Shown here: positions 56,121-64,000 of the stretch, one piece after another
Layout of the letters: each line of letters begins with the position of its first letter
Numbering within the stretch: the stretch's first letter is position 1
DNA from: Physcia stellaris
Lineage: Eukaryota; Ascomycota; Lecanoromycetes; Caliciales; Physciaceae
DNA length: 64,000 nt
Direction of reading: 5' to 3'
Assembly (NCBI GenBank): GCA_018902385.1
Contig: JABSSW010000064.1
Coordinates: 124,001-188,000, forward strand
Notes under the pieces: model-generated
What the model saw: the letters and a program-made list of their open reading frames with translations, nothing else
Told to the model about the DNA's origin: nothing
The model's database searches: none
Program-made: the position numbers and the translations under genes

Positions 56121-58587
56121 ATGTTAAAGTTTGCCACCTTCGCATCCGACATCGACCTGCCTTTCTATACCTCGCTTGCTTCACACAAAATCAATCATGA
56201 CAAGCTCGACGACTCTGCCCGGCGACTGCTGGGGCTCTACGAGATACGACCTTCAGAGGCGGCTGAAGCTTCCTGTCGGTTGCAGCTTCACGGTAATGCC
56301 CTAACCGCTGATTCGTACGTTGTCTGATTACGCTCCGCCCCTTTCTAAATGCCGAGCTAATAGGACACCTTCAGAGTATCTGCGGGCTACTACCGCGCGG
56401 AAGGAATGATTAAAAACGTCAATACTATCGAGGAGTATAGAAGCATTGACAAGGCCATGATCCTGAATCAAGCGGCACGCACTGTGAGCGCTCTGCTTTC
56501 TGTTTCCGTAGATTCGAACCGGCAGTTTACCTTTTGTCTGTAGATATGGGATGCGATTGAAGATGGCACCATATACTCTTGCCCCTCCCTACTGGTCTCC
56601 TTCACGATGATCTGCTTTGCAGATCTGAAGAAATACAAGTTTACGTACCTGTTCGCCTTCCCCGCTCTCCATTCAGAACCTCCCTGGAAGGTCGTCTCTC
56701 AGGCAGCTCCAGCAGCAGCTTCCCAAGGCCACTTTCTTTCAGAGAACGCAGGTGCGCCTCTAACAGGCACAGAAACCACGGCTCTCGTGGACGCTGTACA
56801 GACTTGGCGGTATGGTGTAGATGCAAGACAGTACGGGTTCTTCCTAGCCAAGAAAAGCCATCGTGGCCCCTATTCGGACGGCGATGATGTGCCCGCTCCT
56901 AGACCGACGACACCACGTAGCCAGGCAGGATCTCTCGACTACGACTGGGTCATCGGCTCACTTGCAAGCTACGAAGCTGGGTTCTTCCAAGGTATTGCGC
57001 CTGAAGACCAATATGTATGTTTCGCAGACCCATCAAATTACGAGTTACACCCAGGGTGGATGTTGAGGAATCTACTAGTTCTGGTAAGCAAGAGATGGAA
57101 GCTGGAAAGAGTTCAAATACTGTGCTATAGAGATATACCTACGCAACGGCACGAAGCCCGGAGCGTGGTGTTGCAATTGGAATTAGGAGAATCAAACCAG
57201 TCCACAGCGGCCTCAGAGATAATTCCAAAAGCGACAGGCTGGGAGCGTAGCGGTACTGGCAAGGTTATGAGCAAAGTAGCGAATTTGGGTGAATATATGG
57301 ACCCTCAGCGGTAAGACAAGACCTTTGCACCTGAAGCAGGACTTAGGGCTGATGGTTGTATAGGCTGGCTGATCAAGCGGTTGATCTCAATCTCAAGCTG
57401 ATAAAATGGCGAATTGCACCAACGCTTGATTTAGACAAGATCAAGACTACTAGGTGCCTCCTGCTTGGAGCGGGGACGCTGGGTAGCTATGTTGCCCGAA
57501 ACCTAATGGTAAGTAGCTGTTCTTGTATGATCAGCATCAGATTCGCATTTTGATCAAGCACAGGGCTGGGGAGTCCGAAAGATCACATTCGTGGACAATT
57601 CTACAGTTTCCTTCTCAAATCCAGTCCGTCAGCCGCTATTTACTTTCGAAGACTGCTTGGCAGGGGGCGCTAAGAAGGCGTATCGAGCGGCAGAGGCTCT
57701 GAAAGAGATATATCCAGGAGTCGACGCCACAGGCCATGTTCTATCAGTGCCCATGGCTGGTCATCCGATCGTTGACGAAGAGAGCGTTAGATCTGATTTT
57801 AGAATTCTCGAAAAACTAATTGTAGAACATGATGCCGTTTTCTTACTCATGGATACTCGTGAAAGTCGGTGGCTACCCACGGTGATGGGCAAAGCAAGTG
57901 ACAAAATTGTGATGAATGCTGCCTTAGGTTTTGATACCTTCGTCGTCATGCGTCATGGTTCGAAAGATGAGGCAAACCCAGGAAAAGAGTTGGGTTGTTA
58001 TTTTTGCAACGATGTTGTAGCTCCAGCTGATGTGAGTCTCGCTTTGATTTGTGCTGAGGAAGTGACTGACACTGTCTCCTCGCAGTCCATTACTGACCGA
58101 ACCCTCGACCAGCAATGCACGGTGACGCGTCCAGGCGTAGCAGCTATCGCGTCAGCATTACTTGTTGAAATCTTTGTGTCGCTCATACAGCATCCATTGG
58201 GCGCGCTCGCACCAGCTCCTACAGCTCCAATAGAAGACCGAGAAGACCATCCACTTGGCATCGTACCGCACCAGATCCGAGGTTACTTGTCAACGTTCGA
58301 AAATAAAGTAATACAAGGCACAAGCTACGACTGCTGCAGCGCATGCTCAAACAAGATTATTGATGCATACAAAGTCCAAGGGTGGGATTTCGTCAGAAGA
58401 GCCATAAACGAAAAAGGCTATGTTGAGGAGATGAGCGGGCTTGCAGAGGTGATGTTGGTCAAATCTAGTAGCCGCGTGTTTTTCTTACAAGCAACAGGTC
58501 CAAAAGGCAGCAGAGAAGGCGTTAACAGACATGGAATGGAGCGACGATGGCAATGAAGCAGAGGAAGGTGACGGAGAGATGATCTAG
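56121..58587 (+). CDS. ATG7: Autophagy E1-like activating enzyme
   Basis: Activates the ubiquitin-like proteins Atg8 and Atg12 for conjugation during autophagosome formation. Seven exons: 56121-56314, 56375-56483, 56544-57310, 57364-57508, 57564-58031, 58086-58448 and 58498-58587, giving 711 residues. The N-terminal domain starts [20 protein letters not shown] and contains [14 protein letters not shown] and [20 protein letters not shown]. The adenylation domain has [20 protein letters not shown] (nucleotide loop) and [20 protein letters not shown]. The catalytic Cys lies in [15 protein letters not shown], preceded by a paired-Cys zinc site (GCYFCND; later CCSAC). The C-terminus [17 protein letters not shown] ends in GDGEMI, typical of ATG7, and requires the last intron. 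Intron 58032-58085 is 54 nt, in frame and stop-free. Confidence 0.96.
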
Positions 58588-58787
58588 ACATGTATTTCGA
58601 TGATACCCCACATCATACCAGCGATGGCGTTACACCACAAAGCTAGAGAGCAGCGAGCAGTTGGGCTAGGAGTTTCAGTAGTTCAGGACGTCTTTCGTGA
58701 CTTGAGATGACTGACTACGACAGGTGTCTGTCACGTAGAGGGTGGTGTAGGTCGACAGGTCTACTGTATATTTGGACCCCGGAAATA

Positions 58788-58887
58788 ACCGGGGCCCGCC
58801 TCCCAAACACTCGTACCTCGGTTAGGGGCTCCACTGACATAATAATACGGCCAGACCCTGATAATATCGTTGTTTTCTTGAATATCA
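58788..58887 (+). repeat. MITE left terminal inverted repeat
   Basis: 100 bp, GC-rich outer end, matched without mismatch by the right terminal repeat. Confidence 0.9.
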
Positions 58888-59204
58888 ACGCACACAGTGC
58901 TTATTATCAAAAAGTAATCCCATAGATCGATAAGACATGACGTAATTGCATATTATTAGCGATTTTATCATATAAATAGACTTGTTGGTGAAGTAATTAT
59001 GAAATTCGTGAAACGTATTTTTGATATCGCTAAAAAATCAACCCTAATCAACCCTGAAAGTCGTTGTAATTTTCAATATTTTGCGCAATCGAAAATCGTC
59101 CTGCAACGTTCTAAATCTATAAAACAAAAAATCGATTGTGTGAATATGAGTTATTAAAAATCGATTCATGAAATCATTTTTCGATAATAAGCGTTGTGAT
59201 TGGC

Positions 59205-59304
59205 TGATATTCAAGAAAACAACGATATTATCAGGGTCTGGCCGTATTATTATGTCAGTGGAGCCCCTAACCGAGGTACGAGTGTTTGGGAGGCGGGCCC
59301 CGGT
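59205..59304 (-). repeat. MITE right terminal inverted repeat
   Basis: Exact reverse complement of the left repeat; followed by TA. Confidence 0.9.
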
Positions 59305-60263
59305 TATTGTTTACTCCTTTTCCTGGAGCTCAGCCATTACGGATGGCTCAACCACAATTCACTGAGACGGTAGATAATGCTACGTAAGTGTCTGTCTACT
59401 GGCCTTTGATTCACGCTTCCCTTCCCGGCGAGCCTCCGATCGAAAGGATAAGGTGCTGGCAAACCCAGCTCGCAAATACACGAGAGAGAAGCCTGACGTT
59501 CGTTATTCAGCTATGCTACTGGAGAGGAAGCAAAAGGTCTTGCCGACTGTAGGTCTTGCCTACTGTGCATTTTCCAAACCCAACCTAAAGCCACCTGAGT
59601 ACTTCGTTAATTCCATGGTCGGTTGTGGAGCGATTCTGCCTTTAAGGCATCGCCACTGATATCCCCATTGCGACAAGACGCGGATCCGTCCTTGGTACAA
59701 AGTATATGAATATGACATGAAGAAGATATCATTCATTACTACCTTTGGTAGGGTAATCCCAGGTCTGTCAGGATATCTGAAGAACTGCACCACTTAGTGC
59801 CAGGCCATGGGATACGGTGAGCGAGTAGAGCATTGATTAGGTCCCCATACATACATGCGCAGAGTATCCATCCTCGGAATCTGTTGCCAAATTGCAATAT
59901 CATCCAGGGCGCCCCACCGTAGGCTCTCCCGCTAATGGCTGCAAGCCCGCTTTCGAAAGCGCACTCTGGATGCTTGCGTTTGAAAAGGCTTTCGGGGCCC
60001 TTTTCGGGCGAGCCTTTGAGGCTGCAGTTTTGGAATAGCTGCCAGCAGTGGGAGTGTTTGCCGTATTAAGGGATGTCTTGACGATAAATTGTTGGAGGAA
60101 GGCTGCAGGCTGCAAGCGACTCGATTATTGGCCAATCATCACTCCTTTGTAACAACTCTTTCGTAAGCTGCTTTACTCACAGGTCAAGGTGCGCGACTGA
60201 GTCCTCAAAACCTACCGAGTCTTCCTAGTTGGGATTATTGTTCCATGTAGGTTGGAACTTGAA

Positions 60264-61711
60264 CTATGTTTCACCGTCCCCTTTCCTTCGCAGAGCTACA
60301 AAGTAGGCCTCTTTGGATTCCTAAAAATCGGTAAGCGTGTGTGATTTTCAGCTAATGTGACACTACCTTGCGAGACGATTCGGGCTTCTCCCTATGGACC
60401 TTTGCGAACAAAGTCTTCAATCGAAGCTCAAAAGCCTTGTCTTCTGCTCCTTGATAGAATTTGCAGATGAAGTGTCCACCAATTCGCAAAGTGTCAACCG
60501 CGAAGTCCAAAGCCGCATTGCATAAATCCTACGAGAGGCTTGAGCTAGTGTCTCGATGTGCTGTGTACCTACCCATGTATCAACTTACGATGCTCCCAGC
60601 GTGGTCTTTGGTATTGATGCCGCTTGTGTTCATCATCCTATAGTACGGGTCACTCAGACTCCTTTTCCAAAAGCCATCGGTTTGTTCCCAGGGCTCTGAC
60701 ATGTCACTCAATACGATATCTACCGTCCTCCCCATGGTTTGGTCCCTCTCCAGCCGATTGGACTTGGAGGTCTCGGTATCTACGCCAACATTAACGGATA
60801 ATGGAGTGTCAGCTCTTTTCTCGAATTCTAAGTAGCTCAGTGAGCTCTGCGCCAAATCCTCCTCAGTGAGATTTCCTTCGTCTGATGCTGAACTTAGGTA
60901 GGGTTGAAACCGTAGTCTTCCGCGATTTTTTTCTCGGACAAAGTTCTTCACCTCTTCCTGCACTATTAGAAGTTTCGAAGTCAGCTTTGCCAGACCGGGG
61001 TAATCGTCGGACTGTATGACTGTAGAACATATCTCTTGAGCAATCCACTCGTACGATGTCTGTACCAGAAACCTCCCGGAAAGTAGGGAAAACGCACTCG
61101 GGAAAGACCTACCAGCATGTGAAAGGAAATTACCCTGGATCGTTGAAACGCCCTTGGGAGGCTGAGCAGGAATGACATCGACCCCGATCACTCTGCCATT
61201 TGGTGATGTCCGATCTGCTGCCACCTGTTTCAAGACTCATGAGAAAATGGATTGCAGCCGTTTCCAAAAGGGGTATTACCTGTGACCAAGAGCCTGGAGC
61301 GTATCCCTGGAGCCATTTTCAGCATGCTCTCAAAAGTAGTAGGAGACTCACAACCTTACGAGATCTACGACAGTTTGACCTCGCTGGAAAATCTTGTACC
61401 GATCATTGATCTGCATACTATGAGTCTGAGCTTTTGTGAGAATATGAACCACAGACCTCCAGGAGCTTGAATGCCGCCCGGCTCTTTAAGTCCTGCACTT
61501 TCGCGTTGATTACATATCTGTCTTTGGCCTGCCGAGTTCTCCAACGAGTCGAGGAGGATGAGGGACAGCGCTGGCTTCCTCTCGCTAGCGGAGGTAGAGC
61601 CCAGGCTGATTTGGAAGATGATGATCGAATACAGCTAGCACAGCCCAAGAACGCTGGATTAATCCAATCATAATTACTTCTTGTGCACCTTTTGACTTGG
61701 AAAGACAGCAT
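60264..61711 (-). CDS. MRM2: Mitochondrial 21S rRNA 2'-O-ribose methyltransferase (FtsJ/RrmJ)
   Basis: FtsJ-type methyltransferase of mitochondrial large-subunit rRNA. Seven exons: 61457-61711, 61360-61410, 61280-61306, 61113-61224, 60589-60962, 60367-60528 and 60264-60320, giving 345 residues. The first about 55 residues are Ser/Arg-rich, a likely mitochondrial presequence. Then SSTRWRTRQAKDRYVINAK and LKSRAAFKLLE (catalytic Lys region), INDRYKIFQRGQTVVDLGYA with PGSWSQVA (SAM-binding loop), GRVIGVDVIPAQPPKGV, IQGNFLSHA, TVDIVLSDMSEPW (catalytic Asp), MMNTSGINTKDHAGSIVDLC, GGHFICKFYQGAEDKAFELR (catalytic Lys) and VHREKPESSRKESKEAYFVA (final Glu). Exon 3 is only 27 nt and encodes the heart of the SAM loop, GYAPGSWSQ. 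A roughly 60-residue insert, acidic then basic, follows the GNFLS strand, as in fungal homologues. Confidence 0.95.
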
Positions 61712-62219
61712 CAGGCGCTACACAAGTGACAGCATATTACATCCGTCTAAATACTAGATAATGGGAGAAATACACTCTTAACGTTTGAAAAATCCTACGC
61801 GATTGACCAAATTAATATCGACTAGCCCGAATGAGTAACGGTGCCGAGATTGTGGCAGGTAAGGTACCGAGGGTACATAGGTAAGGTACTGGGGGCTTGA
61901 TTTGACTACTCGTAATAGCCTAATAGGGCAGGATTTCCGTCACAGAATGGTCCGCTTACTCGTAGATCCGTACTGATTACGTGTAGGTACGAGTAGTACT
62001 CATCACGAGACAGGCTTGAGGAGGATTACTTAGTGACCAACCTTGAGTGGCAAATCATTTGTGTAATATTTCTTCAGGAATCTTTATGACCTCTTCGTAC
62101 GCATTGAGTACTCGAAGATGTCCACTACTACACAACCCAGTATGCCTCGTTCTGATTCAAACGTTCAGAGCGGATCACTACCTAGTAAGCTGAAGTCCTA
62201 GCTTTGCTACTCTGAAACA
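61712..62219. other. Intergenic region, MRM2 promoter
   Basis: Contains repeated GGTAAGGTAC motifs near 61858-61894 (GGTAAGGTACCGAGGGTACA and a second copy). No gene seen. Confidence 0.5.
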
Positions 62220-63986
62220 CTATCCTAGGCAAGAATGGACTCCATCGAGCTTTGGCCTTTTGTCCCTCTTGAGAGGCGAAAAACTGCCGTAACCAGTATT
62301 CGCAATTCCAGCCGATCCAAAATGCTGGTTCGCCTTGGAACCGCCGAGTGCTATCCGTCCCAGATTTCCATATGTTCTAGTGCCGGTGTTGTCTCCCTTC
62401 ACAGCTTCCACGTCCTCATCATCGAATAGAGTCTTTGTAAGTCCACCGCCCAGCAACTTGCGTTTTCTCTTCTTCATTTCGGCATTTTCGGTTGTGTTCT
62501 TGACAGTGTCGGCGTCCTCAGCCGCATTAGGCTTCATGAGTGATGTTTTGGGCGCTGCAATCTCATCGTGCTCCTCTTCCGCGACTTGTTCTAGGGCTGA
62601 TGTCTTCTTCATTTTGCCTGCTGGTGGCACTTTGGCGTTGGCCTTTTCCGGCTTGGTATTCTCAGAGGTTTTAGCCTTCGGCACTTTCTGCGGGACTGTT
62701 CGGACCTTGGATGTCTTTGATGTACCTAGTGGCCTTGTGGACGAGTCTTTATGGTCTTTTGCGATAGCAATTACGTCACCAGGTATATCGGCGTGGTCAT
62801 CCGCTTTATCGGTCTCGCTTTGCTCATCCGGATTGTCTAGCGCAATACTTGCAGTACGATTCAAAAAGGGTGTTATTGAGAAGGCTGACTTGTCTCCCAG
62901 CATTGTGGATCCCTTTTTTGTCTTTTTCCCCGCTGGCATGTCGCCTGGTGTGCCGATGATTGTGTCATCATCCATACGTGATGCGATGCGCTTCCGAGGG
63001 TCCCGAGCTATCTCGTCCAATGCAATGTTAGAAGTTGATCGACTCGTTCGTACCCGCGATGCTGCTAGAGCGTTTTGTAGCTCGCTCTGATTCTCCCTAA
63101 GATGGTCTTTGGTCGCCTTCAATTGAGTCCTCAGCGAATCCAGTCGAGAATTCAGATTAACCGTTCTCATTTCGAAATCAGCCGTCAACTTCTGCGCCTC
63201 TCGCTCGATCTTGAATCGCTCTTTCCGCTCGTTGGCCAAGTCAGCCTGGAGACTCTCCATTTGAGCCGCGGTTCTGGCATCTTCTGCTTGGTATTTGCTC
63301 TCTTTGGCTACGGCGCGTTGTGTTGCACGCTTTTCCGTTTCCAGCTCTACTTGCAGCAAGCTGACTTGCCTTTGCAATGATAGCTTGTCGGCAAGAGCTG
63401 CCTGATATGAGACCGTCTGAGACCGCAGATGGTCGACCTCAGGTTTTAGGGACGATAGCTCACGTGCCAGCGCCAGCTTCTCGGTCAAAAGCTTCGTTGA
63501 ATCCATCGTCACGTCGTGCAATGAGTCTAGTTCAACCTGTACCTCGTGAGCCTCCATTTACCTTGCTAAAGGACGGCTCGTGCAGTGCGATGTTCTACCT
63601 TCAATGTCTCGATCTCTCTGGACTTTAAGCGCAAGTCGCTGTGTAGATTTTCCAAGCTATTACGAGATGCATGGAGCTGGGCTCGCAAATCTTGGCCGAT
63701 CTTTGTCAATTCACCAGTACGATTGTTTTCCAGGGCTAGCTGATTATGTAGGCTTTCGTTCTTGTCTTTGAGCAATAGTATCTGTACGCGAAGCCGCCTT
63801 GCACTTTCCTCCTGGCACAGAAATTCTGTTTGTTGTAGGCTCTTCTCATAGGCCAGTTCTACTAGCGAGAGGTTGTCGAGGAATTGTTGCGCCTGCTGCA
63901 TTTTTGGCCGTCAGACCCTCGTTCAGGATAGACGTTCATCTTACCTGGTTGGAATCCACATTCTCATTCAATAATAGCGTCGCCAT
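62220..63986 (-). CDS. Fungal coiled-coil protein, uncharacterised
   Basis: Exons 63945-63986, 63599-63895 and 62220-63536 give 551 residues. Starts MATLLLNENVDSNQ, then a long coiled coil (about residues 15-300): LSLVELAYEKSLQQTEFLCQ, RRLRVQILLLKDKNESLHNQ, LRLKSREIETLKVELDSLHD, MDSTKLLTEKLALARELSSL, DKLSLQRQVSLLQVELETEK. A basic, low-complexity half follows with a conserved-looking block IIGTPGDMPAGKKTKKGSTM and GDKSAFSITPFLNRTASIAL, then Lys/Pro/Ala-rich tracts, and near the end FSPLKRDKRPK. I recall the same order (coiled coil, TIGTPGD, SITPFLNRT, SPLK) in unannotated proteins across filamentous ascomycetes. A structural nuclear or spindle-associated role is a guess. Intron 2 (63537-63598) removes an in-frame stop. 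Confidence 0.8.
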
Positions 63987-64000
63987 TACTTAAACACATC

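Larger units (their letters stand above)
58788..59304. mobile_element. MITE, 517 bp, TA target site, 100-bp perfect inverted ends
   Basis: Non-autonomous DNA element. The first 100 bp (58788-58887, starting ACCGGGGCCCGCCTCCCAAA) are the exact reverse complement of the last 100 bp (59205-59304). A TA dinucleotide flanks each end (58786-58787 and 59305-59306), fitting the TA target duplication of Tc1/mariner/pogo-like families. The inverted similarity continues imperfectly inward (CTTATTATC...). The 300-bp centre is strongly A/T-rich with no transposase frame. Long TIRs with zero mismatches suggest recent movement. The superfamily assignment rests on the TA duplication only. Confidence 0.88.
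58588..60263. other. Intergenic region with a MITE
   Basis: Convergent gap between ATG7 and MRM2. The MITE occupies 58788-59304; its interior is AT-rich. To its right, 59900-60135 on the minus strand holds an open stretch (QQFIVKTSLNTANTPTAGSY, KARPKRAPKAFSNASIQSAL) without an ATG or clear splice partner. It might be an exon of an unrecognised gene. Confidence 0.5.

Noticed and set aside
58707-58925. Open frames inside the MITE ends
   Set aside because: They arise from the GC-rich inverted repeats, appear in both copies, and have no protein features.
62335-63090. 251-codon plus-strand frame opposite the coiled-coil gene
   Set aside because: Antisense of a Lys/Glu/Ala-rich coding exon, giving a Ser/Phe-rich artefact.

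Overview
This is a gene-dense, spliced nuclear window from a filamentous ascomycete (Pezizomycotina). The introns are short (about 45-70 nt) with GT...AG ends and CTNAC-like branch sites. The genes are typically ascomycete: a fused ADE2, a HIS7 glutaminase-cyclase fusion, a DWNN/RING MPE1, a JHD1 demethylase, and GPI-anchored wall proteins. I cannot place it more narrowly than Pezizomycotina from sequence alone. No rRNA, tRNA, CRISPR array or virus-derived element was recognised.

Layout. 0-5.7 kb: 3' part of prohibitin PHB2 (+), a tiny Cys-rich protein (-), a zinc-ribbon protein (-), a Ser/Ala/Gly-rich GPI-type surface protein (+). 5.9-18.6 kb: hexokinase (-), a large CSC1/OSCA-type channel (+), a 1,596-residue JmjC/PHD histone demethylase (-). 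19-30 kb, all minus strand: UTP18 (ribosome biogenesis), a Lys-rich H1-like protein, NAD-dependent glutamate dehydrogenase GDH2, ADE2. 30-37 kb: a candidate 78-residue protein (+), a NASP-type histone chaperone (-), and DNA polymerase epsilon subunit DPB2 (+), the last two diverging from a short shared promoter. 38.6-47.8 kb: FLC/TRP-like channel (+), a protein with two GFA/CENP-V zinc domains (+), a nicotianamine synthase (+), a GH128 glucanase (+), a Yippee protein (-). 49-64 kb: MPE1 (-), HIS7 (-), dCMP deaminase DCD1 (-), ATG7 (+), a 517-bp MITE, mitochondrial rRNA methyltransferase MRM2 (-), and a coiled-coil protein (-).

Most genes are single-copy housekeeping functions: purine, histidine and dCMP metabolism, mRNA 3'-end formation, rRNA processing and methylation, autophagy, chromatin. 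They do not form one pathway or gene cluster. The accessory signal is limited to the nicotianamine synthase, the duplicated GFA protein and the MITE.

Most notable observations: (1) a MITE with 100-bp perfect terminal inverted repeats and a TA target duplication; (2) four conserved genes (zinc-ribbon gene, NASP, DPB2, Yippee) each reading one base short at a 4-5-base homopolymer, which looks like systematic base under-calling rather than four mutations; (3) a fungal nicotianamine synthase; (4) three stop-free introns whose length is a multiple of three, in the channel, NAS and ATG7. I found no convincing unknown multi-gene system.
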